Below, in pieces: positions 11,788 through 23,065 of a stretch of DNA of 64,000 nucleotides. Below the pieces are notes generated by a model. The model was not told where the DNA came from and searched no databases. It saw only the letters and a program-made list of their open reading frames with translations. Numbering within the stretch: the first letter of the stretch is position 1; the number at the start of each line of letters is the position of its first letter. Origin of the DNA: Cylicocyclus nassatus (lineage: Eukaryota; Nematoda; Chromadorea; Rhabditida; Strongylidae). The stretch is taken from contig CATQJL010000001.1 in assembly GCA_958299035.1 (NCBI GenBank), positions 15,450,305 to 15,514,304 of the forward strand. The letters are read 5' to 3'. The position numbers and the translations under genes were made by a program.

Positions 11788-12716
11788 TTAGGTTGTCCGA
11801 AAATCAATGCAGGTTTTGAATTCCAACCGCAATAAGTCATACATTTCCCATTTCTAAGTAGGTCGCAATATACCATTCGATAGAGCAAAGAAGCTTTGCA
11901 AGATGGCCATCTTCCTTTAACAACAGCTCTGATCAGCGTCGAGATTTAAGCCAAAAACTAAGGGATTCAACTGCTTGAAAAATTGAGAAAAATCGTAACT
12001 TAGTTTATAAAAATCCCACAGAAATTCTAGCTTGCCCACCTAAGCCCTATCCACATCAGAAATCTTTATATGTCATTGCCGTATATTTTCCTCTGTTAAA
12101 AATCAAGAAAACGGAAGTTTTCGTGCATTTGCTAAAGTGGTGCTGTGCCATCCCCACATAAGTGGTTGTATATAATAAACCTGTGTAAGTACAAATGTAG
12201 ATTTCCAGCTCTCTAAAAGCTTTAGTTCTCGAAAAACTTGAATTTTAATTTGGACCCCCTCACAAGGGAAAGCTATATCCGATTCTCGAAAACTAAAGCT
12301 TGTAGAGAGCTGAAAGTTTACGTTTGTACTTCTACAGGTTTGCGGTATGCAACTACTTATGTGGGGACTGCACAGCACCGCTTTGGCAAACATTAAAAAA
12401 TTTCCGTTTTCTTGATTTCTAATAGAGGAAAAAACAGGCAATGGCACATATAGATATCTTGTTTGGACAGGGTTTAGGTGAGCAAGCTAGAATTTCTGTA
12501 GAATTTTCATGAACTGAGTTACATTTTTCTCAATTTTTCGGGCAGTTGAATCTTTTTGATTTTTGGCTTAATTCTCGAGGCGGACCAGAGGTGTTGCTTA
12601 AGCAAGATTGCCATTCTGTAGATCTTGCTTTGCTCCATCGAATGGTGCTTTGCAACCTATTTAGAAATAAGAAGTGAATGACTCATAGCGAATTTTGTAA
12701 TTTCCGGACAACCTAA
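11788..12716. mobile_element. Mariner-like foldback MITE (TTAGGTTGTCCG ends)
   Basis: TTAGGTTGTCCGAAAATCAA follows TA (11786-11787), and the inverted right end closes at 12716 before TA. Almost the whole length is two inverted arms meeting near 12255. The arms share with other elements in the window the block around 11875-11900 (CATTCGATAGAGCAAAGAAG), also seen at 13010, 44820 and 50350, so these are one broad family. Confidence 0.85.
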
Positions 12717-12729
12717 TACATTTGCAACC

Positions 12730-13546
12730 CAATGGCGTACCCAGGATTTCGGCTCGGGGGGGGGGGGGGAAGCGTGACAAAAAATTTTTTCTAAAGAAGG
12801 AGCGTGGCGTTAGCCACGCACTCCGAAAAAATTTTTGGGGTGGTTCTCAAAACTTTTGCGGGTCTTCGACCCCCACGCCCCCGAAAAAAAATTTTTTTAC
12901 AAGGCTAATTTGAATTTTTAAAAATTATTTAATTAGGTTGTCAAGAAAATAATGTCGTTTTTCATAGAAAAGCCATGAGTCAAGTTTGAAAAAAATATGT
13001 TAGAATTACCATTCGATAGAGCAAAGAAAGCTCTACAAGATGACGTCCGAACAATGGCAGAAGTTGTTGTTAACGCAAAGTTCAGAGCCAAAACATACCA
13101 GTAACTCGTGATGCCAAAAATTGGATTTTCGCCCTAGAAAATCCTGCGAACCTCTCACTTGCTCCTGCGTGTGAAAGGCACATGCACTACACTTGATATA
13201 TATTTTCCATGCTTAGAAACCAAGAAAAAATTGAAAAATGGGAAGTGGCAAACTCCGCCCCCAATGGTACTGGGCTCCTCCCACATATGCCTTTGTATAC
13301 TACAAAGCTTCGTTACTTTAACCATGAAAGTTTGGCCTCGGATGTGCTCTAGTTCTTGAGCAATATCAATTTTATTCGAAAAAACCCGAAAAAAACGACA
13401 TTATTTTCTTGACAAACTAATAGTTATTTACAAAAATAAACAAGTCACTTGCACATTTTTATAACCCATATAAGAAACTTTCAAAAATTCCGCGACCCAT
13501 TCTCGGAAGGGGGGGGGGCCCCCGCCCTCCCCTCGGTACGCCACAT
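12730..13546. mobile_element. GGCGTACC-ended MITE carrying a nested mariner-like MITE
   Basis: The left end ATGGCGTACCCAGG (12732) and right end CCTCGGTACGCCACAT (13531-13546) are inverted copies, each next to a G- or C-run (12758-12769, 13510-13523). The middle is split by the mariner-like element 12933-13420. A related fragment with similar GCGTGGCGTTAGCCACGCA-type sequence is seen near 35370-35450. Confidence 0.6.
12933..13420. mobile_element. Mariner-like MITE (TTAGGTTGTCAAG ends)
   Basis: TTAGGTTGTCAAGAAAATAA at 12933 and the inverted TTATTTTCTTGACAAACTAA ending at 13420 match over about 30 bp, followed by TA. The element is inserted inside the GGCGTACC-ended element. No coding capacity. 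Confidence 0.85.
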
Positions 13547-13990
13547 ATCTTGTAGACCACTTCGAAGCGAATAAAGCTTTGCTGATGAAGAAATTCTGTA
13601 ACAGATTATCTTATTAGGCTTGCATACGTCTTTTGATCACTTCTGTTGAAGCTATTTCAGCCATTGTGCAAATTTGGATAGTTCGCAAAAATTGACTACG
13701 TTTAACACCGTGCGTTGCAGATTCTGAAATGAAGCTTTCTGAAGCTCGTGGCATGAAATAAGAAGGCATACCCGTTAGGAAAACATGAAATGTTTTTGCC
13801 GAAAGCGAATTGCTTTCGGAACAGCCTTATCGTATATTTGATAGATTCTAACAAAAACATTAAAATTCTGATTGCCTGCAAACGACTGAACAAGTACGAG
13901 ACGACGGCTGATGCCACCTGCTACCACTTAAATGCAGCGCTAATATTTTTGGTGGCCTCATTTGTTCTACATATCGACATTCTCTATATT

Positions 13991-15007
13991 TTAGGTCGTT
14001 CCGAAAGTAATGTCACTTTTTTCGAATGAACGCCACTATCCGTGGAATCAACATTTTTATAAGATCTTAGAAGCATTCGATGCAGCATTTCATCCTCTTT
14101 CTAGTGGTTGCAAGCCCACTGCATAACGTTTGATGAGCTCTCGAAAAATCACCAAAATGTGCGACTCATGCTTTTTGCCATGGTCAAGTTCGGCTATTTT
14201 TCTAAACTTTTGTACCTAATCTCCGAAAAAGCACAAGTGGCAGGTAGATAGAGCAAACACTACAGAACACAGAGTAACTTTTTCTTTTCCTTAGCTTGCT
14301 TCTTAGAGTTTCTACAATCAATTTCTCAATGCCATCAGATTCCATATTTAGTCAAGTCAAACCTCACAGAACAACAACCGGCAAGCGACTCGGGTGTCAT
14401 TCGATGCAGCTTTTTCTCCTCTTTCTAGCGGTCGTTTTTTGTTTCCATTCATCAAGTTTTCGGGATAAAATCATCATAATTCAACTTTTCCGAGGCACCC
14501 CAAGATGTACCCAAAATTTTCGAAAGTTGCTAACCGAAGCGGTGAATGCTCGTTTGGTTCGTAAAATTGTTGCCAAACCATGATCCATCTTTGTAAGTTT
14601 CAAAATCCGAAGATTTTTTGTTTTTGATGCATTTGCGTCTGAGACGAACCTGCTAAAATTGGTGGTTCTATCAAAAAATCTGTACAAAAATTATGACGAG
14701 CTCTGGAATGTAGAAAAAAGTTGTGCTGTTTCCTGTATGGTTTGCTCCATCCATCCACTACTTGGACTCCTTCTGAAGTTTGTTATAAAATTTTAGAAAA
14801 ATTGTGAAACTTGGCCATCTTAAAAAGCATAGGTCGCAGATTTTGACTCTTTTCTGGAAGCTCATTGAATGTATTGCAACAGCTTTATAACCATTAGAAA
14901 GAGAATGAAATGCTGCATCAGCTGCTGCTAGAATCTCTTACATACCTTTGTTCCTCGAGATGTGGCATACGTTTGAAAAAAGCGACATTACTTTCAGAAC
15001 GACCTAA
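13991..15007. mobile_element. Mariner-like foldback MITE (TTAGGTCGTTC ends)
   Basis: TTAGGTCGTTCCGAAAGTAA begins at 13991, and its inverted copy closes at 15007 before TA. The match runs over about 35 bp at the tips, then as diverged inverted arms (for example 14080-14110 against 14890-14930). The tip sequence is close to that of true mariner transposons. No transposase motif or long reading frame remains. Confidence 0.85.
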
Positions 15008-16217
15008 TATGTTTATGGACCATTTTTAGCCTCTAGCTTTTGGTACACCGCATATCTGAAACATACGCTAAAGAGGCTTCAAAGGAGCTTCCGGTCATAT
15101 ATGAAATTCTACGGTACAGGGGCTCCCGTTTTGATAAGGCTCCTGGCCTAGTGGCATCGCACTATATTGCTTCTGAAGCGAGGAAACCGTTTCAAAAGTG
15201 GCAACCCTTTCAATCGATAGCCAGAGTACGTATATCGCACACATTCAAGACTTAGGGTTCCCACCACGACTCTGCGTCTTTATCTCGGCGGCAAGCTCCC
15301 AAATTCATAACCAACAGCTTCTGGATTAGCCTGATTTCGACATCTTCGTGCTCTGCCAGCTGCATCTTCGCAATCAGAGGGAAGAATAAGCCCAGGTAAG
15401 TGAGAAACATTATGTTCAAACTTTTGCTCGGACGCTGCCTTTAATATGTTTTAACGTCGGTATACAAATACAAAATAAAAGCGAAATACAGTGCTACCTA
15501 AGCTTGCAAGAATAGTTATTCTGTAGGTAAGATCTATGAAAATCAGAACAAAATTTCTGTCATCTTACTACTTGAAGACAATGATTAACGCGTTCTGCTC
15601 TTCCAATTTACCCTCATTCTTTTTCGTTACATTCAAGATTTGATAAAGAACATTTCTCGTTTACAGCAGTTAATTTTTTGTTGGTTAGTACGTACGGATA
15701 CGCATAGGCACCTTATTTCTTGTCACTTAAATTAGTTTTACACTCTGCGTTCCTAGTGACACCTTTTTCCAACAGATTTGTTGAGAAAAACTACTTACTT
15801 GGCTCAACCATGTATATAATCAAAATGAGACAGTGACGAATCGCTAGCTGCAAAGAAAGATGTTGAAAACTGATCTCATTATAATGGCTCCCATTTTCTG
15901 CTTAGAATTGTCTTTCTTTATCAGGGATGGTAGCGAGGAACCACCTGAACCAATAAAGGCTTGGAGATGATCGCATCCTGCAGATATTACTGGGAAATTG
16001 CGATTCACTAAAAAAAGAAATTCTTATTTTCATGTTCATGGACTTGTTAAACACAAAGCTTTGTTAATGACGGTGTCAGCACTGCATCATCGGTGATCTA
16101 CGGCGCTTGAAAAGAAGTTTCACAGCCTTCCACGTTTTCTTGAAACTTGAGAAAGAGGTTCGTTCAACTTTACAAATTAACTCTCAAGCTGGCATTAGTA
16201 GCAGTAGTAAAAGCAGC
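15008..16217. other. Unassigned interval with one MITE end
   Basis: Around 15395-15445 there is a CAGGTAAGTG ... GGACGCTGCCTTTAA end, matching the ends at 37175-37222 and 57920-57948. Its partner end is not visible. I see no gene here. Confidence 0.4.
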
Positions 16218-16330
16218 AGTTTTGTGTATAGAGCTCGTGTGTGTATGTGTGGATGTGTGTGTGTCTATGTGTGTATGTGTGTGTATGTGTGTGTGTATGT
16301 GTGGATGTGTGTGTTGTGTGTTGTGTGTCA
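16218..16330. repeat. (GTGTGTAT)n microsatellite
   Basis: A run of GTGTGTATGTGTGGATGTGT-type units is open in several frames purely because of its composition. The apparent 60-90 codon frames over it are not genes. It precedes the Helitron-related body that follows, as a similar GTCTGT tract does at 46401. Confidence 0.9.
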
Positions 16331-16665
16331 TGAAATTCAGGGAGCGTGTTGTATGCAAGGTCTTGAGCTGAAATTTTGTTCATAGCACCCTATTCAGCAG
16401 TAAGCGATGCAAACGATAGGCTGGTCCCATAATTGGAACTTTCAAAAACTGCGCGTCAAATGGGTCCACGCAGCTTTTGGCCGACCAATGTGGGTCGGGG
16501 AGATACTTTTGCGAAGTTGTGGATTTGGTTAACAAGTATATGCGCAGACCCATAAACTTAAGTCCAAAAAGTGAGCAAGATATCTGTTACGGAAAGCCTG
16601 CGCCAAAAAAGGGATATTTGGGTAGATTATCACTTTGTCAAGGTTTCATCTATTAATTATTTGCA
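16331..16665 (+). mobile_element. Helitron-family body, diverged copy
   Basis: This stretch aligns with 46438-46740, the interior of a delimited Helitron (46375-47064). Matching blocks include CATGAAATTCAGGGAGCGTG against CACAAAATTCACAGAGTGAG, and the CGTCAAA(T/C)GG(G/A)TCCACGC block at 16454 and 46562. Ends are not recognisable here. Confidence 0.6.
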
Positions 16666-17134
16666 AAGATTTCTGCTCAAAATTAGGTGACGGAAGTAAC
16701 TGTCCTTTGTGGAAATTACCCCTACCATAATGGTTTCGGTCCCTTCCTAAATTTCCAACATTCTACTCTTCTTCACCCTTCAGCAAGTTCTTCCTTTCTT
16801 TTTTCATGCATCCGCTACAAAACCGCGCTTCCCGTTCCTCTGGCTCCTGCGTTAACTTGTCCTTCATACTGGCTGCATCGCTTTGCAACACCGCACCCCG
16901 GTCACCGCGAAAATGAGCTTCTCCACCCGTGTTTACACGAATATCTGAGATTGCCTGGTCAAAATGATGAGCTTCCATTTCCATAGATTTGAGTAAACAG
17001 ATCAAGAAACCGATAAAGGGGTCGAAAAGATGTGTGTGCAAAATTTCAGTCTAACCGTTTGAGCGACGCGCGTTTCTATAATGCACATACCCTCCAAAAG
17101 ACAATTTTTGAGTTTTATATTAAGAGATGTACAG

Positions 17135-17520
17135 TCATTTTCAATACGTATTGGTCTTTTCTACCGTATGCCTTTCAGCCTCAACATGACTTGGATTAAT
17201 GAGGCGCCCCATCGTTTCGGGCTTACGGCACGTTGCTTTCTCGCCACGCCACGCCAAACGAGCGTCATCTACGTGGCGCAGGCCCGAAGCGATGCGGAGC
17301 CGCACCAATCTACAATTGATTCAACTGGCTGAGCTTCGGCAAAGGCGAGGCTTCGTGATCTAATTAAGGCTAGGTAATGATCAGAGAACACTTGCGCGCG
17401 AGAGACGCAGGTGCGTCGCGGGCTCGAGCGACCTGCCCTGACGGAGCTAAACTAGTCGAATCAAAGATACGTCATGTTGAGGCTGGAGGCGTACGGTAAA
17501 AAGACCAATACGTGTTGAAA
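17135..17520. mobile_element. Inverted-repeat element enclosing a smaller MITE
   Basis: TACGTATTGGTCTTTTCTAC near 17143 is inverted at 17495-17510, continuing through GCCTCAACATGAC. The interior holds a second hairpin (17205-17300) and the 151-bp MITE at 17316-17466. Ends are approximate. Confidence 0.6.
17316..17466. mobile_element. TTGATTCAACTGGCT MITE family, copy 1
   Basis: TTGATTCAACTGGCT at the left and an inverted GTCGAATCAAAG at the right enclose a GC-rich core. The same family lies at 49457-49626 and 62038-62208. The core blocks TAGGTAATGATCAGAGA and GCGCGCG are shared with the 62038 copy. Confidence 0.7.
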
Positions 17521-17535
17521 TCCACTATATATTTA

Positions 17536-18457
17536 TTAGGCTGCTGCATAAGTTCTGCTCGATTTGAATTTTTTGAGTTCAAAATGTCATAACTTCTTTC
17601 AAAATCAACTTTTTTCCAAGGTCTTAGTTTTACGTGTGTTGAGCAATTCCTTGGCTATCAGATACATGATAACATCCGCGAAAATTCTTGTTGAGGAAGA
17701 AGCAGGAACTCAAAAACTTCACAGCGTTTTTCTTCAAACCTATCTTTTGACATAGCAATGCTCCCTTATGAGAATTGATAGGCAGCTTTTCTAACGATGG
17801 ATAGATAGAGAAGTTTCGTAAATTATTTTGCATTATAAAAAAAAGCCCTTAGGGTCTGCGTTGCCAAAAGGTTTTTTGACCGAACAAAAAAGAAGCCACT
17901 TTTTGACCTCGCTTTAGCGCATGTGTGCATGTCTACTTACGAATTGTGAAATTTTACAATTGAAGTGAGCGCCGAAAAAAATTGGTGGATGGTCTCTGCT
18001 AGCCCTTGCTTTACCCTAGCACCTCCAACTTTGAATTCGTCGATTACTTCTATTCGGAGAAAGTTATTTCTTGTAAAACATCTACACAGGAGATTAATGT
18101 TTGACAATAAATTTCACTAACAAAACGTTTCCTTCATAAAACTGAACTTATGCGTAATGCTAGCCTGCTACACCCTTATTCCGCAACCAATCGAAAAACT
18201 TAACCTGAAGGCGCATTGTGGAGATTTCCTCGCAAGAACATATTTTTGGGGTGAGAACATACCTCGGCCACTTGGAGATTTTAGGCCTGAAACTCCCTTA
18301 CGCTAAGAAATTTATTGAAATTTGATAGGCATCAGAAAGCGCAAGAAAAGCGCTTTTTAACGATACTAACAGCACCGCATTAGAGATGAAATTCCGTTAG
18401 AACAGCTGCTTCAAACAAAGACAAAAAAATTCGGACAGAACTTATGCAGCAACCTAA
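17536..18457. mobile_element. Mariner-like MITE (TTAGGYTGCTGCATAAG ends)
   Basis: TTAGGCTGCTGCATAAGTTC follows TA (17534-17535). The inverted right end GAACTTATGCAGCAACCTAA closes at 18457 before TA. Tip identity is about 24 of 26 bases. The interior has no recognisable transposase. Confidence 0.85.
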
Positions 18458-18461
18458 TATG

Positions 18462-19674
18462 TATAAAGTGCGATTCATAATTATACGAATACCCTAACAT
18501 TTAGAGGTTTCTGGATTTTTTGCAGGAAACTCAAAAAAAACTTTGGTACCACGCGAAAGATAGCCGAAAACGGTATACGATTTAGAAGAATGGAATTCGA
18601 TGGCAATCTTAGCAGTGTTTTTGCGACTAATGCGAATTTTTGGCGGTTCATAATTATACAAACACTCAAACAAAGGCCCATCTTTCATTCAAGATTGCAA
18701 TCATTTGAGTCCAGATTTTTTGTAGAGTTACAGTAACAAAGTCTGACATATCTGCTGCACACTGAATCCAGTTCAAAAAGAGGACCGTTATTTTTTCAGA
18801 AGGCTCTCAATGCTTTTGGAGTGATTGCGCTCCAAAAACATGCGTTCTTTTGTGGTTTACGCGCTCTAAATAGCTTCTACTAAGGCTATGAGATTATAAG
18901 CTATTTCGATAAATATCTTGTTTGACGCTTGGAAAGTTTTTTGGTTTTCGTGGCGTTTTTCAACCAAGTTCTAACCCTACCCAGAGTTACCACTATTTCA
19001 AGCCTCAAAACTCAGCTTCTGTCTCGCGCAACATTTGATATGAAGCAGCTACATTGTTTGCATGATGATGTGACCGTGCCAAAGTTTTTGGGTTTTTTGC
19101 AGAGCTAGTCTTGAGGCTGTGGAGCTAAAAACCAAACAAAGGTGATTGCAATAGTAAAAACAGTGGTTTCGGTGAAATGAGCCTGCGTGGTTAAAACAAA
19201 TGCTCAACTTTGCTGTTTTTTTCTAACCAAATACGTGGTCTTGCGAACTTCTACATACTATGTGCTTACTTCAATGTAGGCCTTCAGAAGCTGAGTTTTG
19301 AGACTCGAAATAGTGCTAACTCTGCGTAGGGTTGGCTTGGTCGAAAAACGGCACGGAAACGCAAAGATTTTCCAAGCGTCAAACAAAATATTTATCGAAA
19401 TAGCTTATTTTATCCATAGCCTTAGTAGAAGGTATTTAGAATGCGTAAACCACAGAAAAACAGACGTTTTTGGAGCTTAATGACTTTAAAATCATTTACA
19501 CCATACGGAAACAGTAAAGCTTCCCTTTTTGAGCTGCAGTGCGTTTAGGTGTGCCAGATATCGCAGACTTGCTACTGTATCTCTACAAAAAATTTGGACT
19601 CGAAAGATTGCAGTCCTGAATGGAAAATGGGCCTTTGTCTGAGGTGTTCGTATAATTATGAACCGCACTTTATA
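18462..19674. mobile_element. Tc1-like foldback element, ~500-bp arms
   Basis: TATAAAGTGCGATTCATAAT at 18462 is inverted at 19674. Arms remain aligned inward through 18820-19030 against 19283-19475. The left arm carries a second partial copy of the tip (18645-18690), so it was internally duplicated or rearranged. It abuts the preceding mariner-like MITE with only a few bases between. Confidence 0.75.
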
Positions 19675-19971
19675 TATCATACGTAAATGATTGATGTTCA
19701 ACGCCGATGCAGTGTTTCGACCGGCTAGTGGCACATTCTTGCGGCATCTTCAGGCAATCCTTGATAGCGGCCACTATCAAAAAATTGATGATGAACGTTA
19801 TCAGAGATCTCTCCTAGCAATTATGAAAAAAAGCACTATCTGCTAGAAAGATATAAAAGTATATTTTCCTATGCCCTTGAAGCGTTCAAGTTATTCATTG
19901 ATCTCTCTCATTAGGCTCCCCCCAATGTGTGCACTTTTGTGAGTTTTGCACCGCAGCAGTAGTCAACTGAA

Positions 19972-20073
19972 ATGTTCCGTAAATTACTCAGGAGCAACTT
20001 ACGCGGAGTTTGTCTGATTCTCCTCTTTTGCACACTATCTCCCTCCGTTCACACCAGGATCCGCCCTCGCTGA
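19972..20073 (+). CDS. Possible small secreted peptide or signal-peptide exon
   Basis: An ATG at 19972 opens a 33-codon frame with a basic N-terminus, a hydrophobic core (GVCLILLFCTLSPSV) and a stop at 20071. It reads like a signal peptide but the frame ends soon after. It may be a first exon whose downstream part is the open frame at 20190-20420, but no donor and acceptor pair closes convincingly. I do not recognise a family. Confidence 0.2.
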   Translation: MFRKLLRSNLRGVCLILLFCTLSPSVHTRIRPR

Positions 20074-20189
20074 AGTAGCATTCTGTTAAACTGACCGTGA
20101 CACTTGACCGCACGGGTCTTTTGACTGTTCAGCTGGCTATCTTAAAGCACGGGAAGATGACGGTTCAACTTAGGAAGTTCTTCTCAGTG

Positions 20190-20420
20190 CGCCATCTCAG
20201 AAACTGAGATGAATGGAGGTTTACTACGGATCTTTGTATGAAAAAATATGATCAAATGACGCTGACATTCCGAGAGTTCAGACGTCAGCTGTACAAACAG
20301 GGAAAGAATGTAGCAGAGAAATTTTATTCTGATTATCTTGTACATAGTCAAAATTCTTTATCTTTGCAAACAAATCAACTAAAATTTGCACTCCAGCACT
20401 TGTGGATTCTTCATCAATAA
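20190..20420 (+). CDS. Possible terminal exon, unknown protein
   Basis: After a plausible acceptor (AAACTGAG) the frame reads DEWRFTTDLCMKKYDQM and then FREFRRQLYKQGKNVAEKFY, charged and helical in character, to a TAA at 20418. That stop lies inside an AATAAA polyadenylation-type hexamer (20417-20422). No family recognised. The 19972 signal-like frame upstream could belong to it, but the reading phase is unproven. Confidence 0.25.
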
Positions 20421-20705
20421 AACTATGTAGCCTATTCCTGCTCATACTCTTACGGCTTCTTCTTGTTCAAAGACCGCTGGATCCACAGCATGTCGGTGAC
20501 GACCGAGGCCAATCATCCTATCCGTTGCAAATCTCTTGAAACTGAAATGAGAGCTTTTTGGCACTTCTGCGCCACTACAATGCTACCGTAACTTTGCTCT
20601 TTATTCACTTTTTTGGCGCGGTTAAAGATTATTTGAAAGGTGTTACCAGGGCCCGGCGGGGGTGGCGCTTTCACAAGCTGGATATCGTTTTTGGCCCGAA
20701 AAAGC

Positions 20706-20770
20706 AAAGGGGAAGTCGTATTTTGGGGTCCGGGGCGGAGCCCCGGACCCCAAAATACGACTTCCCCTTT
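20706..20770. repeat. Perfect 30-bp inverted repeat, 5-nt loop
   Basis: The arms 20706-20735 and 20741-20770 are perfectly complementary, with loop CGGAG. The inner stem is GC-rich (GGTCCGGGG/CCCCGGACC). It sits at the right end of a repeat family whose consensus pieces (GCTGGATATCGTTTTTGG, AAAGGGGA) also occur at 22425-23065 and 56650-56780. Confidence 0.95.
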
Positions 20771-20879
20771 GTTTACCGATAAACAATGCACATATCATTC
20801 TTTATTCATCATTCCTCGTTGATGCTACTGTCCTATAAACTTAGATTCCAGCAATTAGATTCTGTGCTCCGATCGCTAG

Positions 20880-21570
20880 CCTGCCCGCAGGCGGGAATTC
20901 AAATCGCAATTCTTGTAAGAGGGAAATAACAAAATAGGCTCGTTTTCAATGCACAAGTAACGATATGGCACCAAATTTGCTGTATAGTTGGAGGACCATA
21001 AGCACAAAAAAAGTATGAAGAATTATGAGAAACTTATGTGAATTTAAAAAATGGTAAGTGTTTTTCGAAATTAGGTGGCTCCCGCGCCACCTGGGAGCCA
21101 CCTGGGGTGGTTCCCTGCTTCCCTTCACATAATTTCCCAGATTTCTTTACATAAGTGTGGACTAGGTCGAGAGTATAACTATATGTTCAAATCCGCTTCC
21201 AAAACCACCAAGGCACCGCTTCGATACAGCCCCAAATAGGGTTCACAGCGTTATGATCGGCCTCGGAAAGCGCGCTCCAATTGCAAGCGGTGCACCTTGC
21301 ACGGACGACGCGGAAACTTCGAGGATTTGACTTTTTGCTTGATAAGTGATCGCTGATTGAAGCAATCTTCACAATTTTTAAATAGATTGCTTCTTCGACA
21401 AGCCCTACAAGGGCTCAGAAGGGCCAGAGATCATATTTGGTCGTGATTTTCTATGTTAAAAGTTGTTTTTGTGATTGTGTTTCTTCATTTTTCGCAATAT
21501 GGTCGATTTCTCCGTACTTTCGCTCTTTTGGGTCGTTTTTCGTCGTTCTCCTTTATTCTGGTTGTTGCAG
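20880..21570. other. Unassigned interval
   Basis: No supported gene or complete element is seen. A small hairpin of CACCTGGGAGCCACC type lies near 21078-21110. Confidence 0.4.
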
Positions 21571-22128
21571 GCATGCTGTCATCAAAAGTCGAGGAAATGC
21601 TTTGACAAGATCGAGTCGAGTAAAGTCGATGGACCTTCAACCCACGTAAACGTGGCTATTGGCAGCTCTTTACAGTGGAAGCGTTCAGATATATTTATCA
21701 GAGTCAGCTGCTTCTGAAATCTTTCAGAGTAGGTTAATTTTTTTTTTGAATTTTCATGTATTTTTGTATGTTAGGCCCCGGCCAGACTTCGCTCAAGATA
21801 GCTCATCCAAGAATGAGTTCCTATCCCGCAAATAGTTAAGCGTTGCCAGGTGTTCTTGTACATATGCGCCGTGAAAAGGGGCCTTTGGTGATTTTGAGCG
21901 GTTCTGGGCTGTTCAGTTGAAGTCTGGTTGGGGCCTTATGTTGCTTACTATGTTTCAATCCAGTATCTTGCGCATTCTTCAGATATGTGATTTGCCAGTG
22001 CGCGCTGCCAAGTTTATTTCACGCAGAAATTGGATTGTTACCGGCTCAGATGACATGCATGTCAGAACTTTCGACATCAGCACGTCGCACTTAGTTCACC
22101 AATTTGCGGCTCATTCGGACTATCTCAG
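21571..22128 (+). pseudogene. Coatomer beta'-subunit (COPB2) N-terminal exons, broken copy
   Basis: Beta'-COP is a WD40 subunit of the COPI vesicle coat in Golgi-to-ER traffic. Exon 21983-22128, after a TTCTTCAG acceptor and before a GTAGGT donor, encodes ICDLPVRAAKFISRRNWIVT, GSDDMHVRTFD and HQFAAHSDYLR. This matches the conserved N-terminal WD40 region of beta'-COP. Exon 21571-21728 encodes the preceding piece (SRVKSMDLQPT, then WLLAALYSGSVQIYL). Between those two parts TAA (21647-21649) replaces the residue that is normally Glu in the Pro-Thr-Glu-Pro-Trp motif. The two exons also do not join in phase. The next WD40 exons are not found downstream. It keeps introns, so it is a duplicated fragment and not a processed copy. 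Assembly error at the stop is the alternative. Confidence 0.8.
21774..21934. mobile_element. PIF/Harbinger-like MITE in the COPB2-copy intron
   Basis: The ends are GGCCCCGGCCAGACTTCGCT and the inverted GAAGTCTGGTTGGGGCC, flanked by TTA at 21771-21773 and 21935-21937. It is the same family as 7787-7987. It lies between the two coatomer exons. Confidence 0.85.
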
Positions 22129-22282
22129 GTAGGTGGAATGGTGCAATTATGCAAATATGTTACATGACATCGAATTTTTGCATTCGTTTTTGTACATTTG
22201 TAATTTTTTGCTTTTTCTTTGTGTGTTTTCCTTCATTGCCTCCAATATTTTTGTGGATCAGCGAGACCCATATTTACAATGT

Positions 22283-23065
22283 GTTTGGTCTGGACGATCC
22301 CTTACTCGACAGAGTTTACGCGATTTGATCGTCGCGATTGAATCGCGACAAGACAACTGTTACGAGTTCATTGCATGCCTACCAGCTTGCACTTCGGGAC
22401 TGTCAGGGACTTACGGGGGTCAAAAATAGGGTCAAAAGGGAAGTCGTAAGAAATTTTGGCTTCAAAGGGGTTATCGTTTTCAAAATCCTGAAATGCCACC
22501 TCCTGCCGGGCCCTGGGTGTTACTGTATGGAAAGGTATGGATGACGAAGTAATACATGTTCTGAAAATTGACAGAACAGGGATGACGGCGTAATACGGTA
22601 AGCTGCGCAGAAGATCCCGAGATAGGGGACTATATGTCGCCGATAGGCTCCATTCCGCGCAGGCACCTGGTACAAATCTGCATACCTATAAGTATGGAGC
22701 TGCGCGCTTTGTCGCAGATGTCCACATGGGACAACGTACAACCGTTTCTCGGCTACATATAGTCCTCTACTCAAGATGCCATTTTTACGAAGGTACATAG
22801 TGATTATTATGTTCAAGAATTTGGGTTTGACTCAGGGTCTGGCACCAGCTGGCACAGGGCAAGCTGGATATCGTTTTTGGGACAAAAAGCAAAGGGGATA
22901 TCGTTTTTGTCAACAAATTGCGACGCTTTTTTTAATTTTTCGTTTTTTGGAGGATTTTCAGGGATTTTGGTCTGGGGTCAAAGGGGACTTCTGAGAATTA
23001 GCAAAATTTAAGGGGGACTTGGTTTTGAAAATTTCCTGGTGCCAGCTCGTGCCGAGCCCTGGTTT
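22283..23065. repeat. Mosaic of Harbinger-like and AAAGGGGA-type repeats
   Basis: 22290-22380 resembles the interior of the Harbinger-like MITEs (ACGCGATTTGATCGTCGCGA). 22425-22510 and 22825-23065 carry GGATATCGTTTTTG and TCAAAGGGGACTTC blocks shared with 20630-20770 and 56650-56780. The piece 22825-23065 is bounded by inverted CAGGG(T/C)..TGGCACCAGCT-type ends. No gene seen. Confidence 0.6.

Noticed and set aside
16107..16385. Cys/Val-rich and His/Thr-rich open frames
   Set aside because: They lie over a GTGTGTAT microsatellite and are composition artefacts.
19705..19765. A reverse-strand CTGAAGA ... GAAAC pair resembling the PLE tail motif
   Set aside because: The intervening sequence cannot form a stem II and no PLE protein is nearby, so a hammerhead or PLE tail is not supported.
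21437..21717. Two overlapping plus-strand frames starting upstream of the coatomer exon
   Set aside because: The upstream part is intron or intergenic sequence. Only the portion after the TTGTTGCAG acceptor at 21570 matches beta'-COP.
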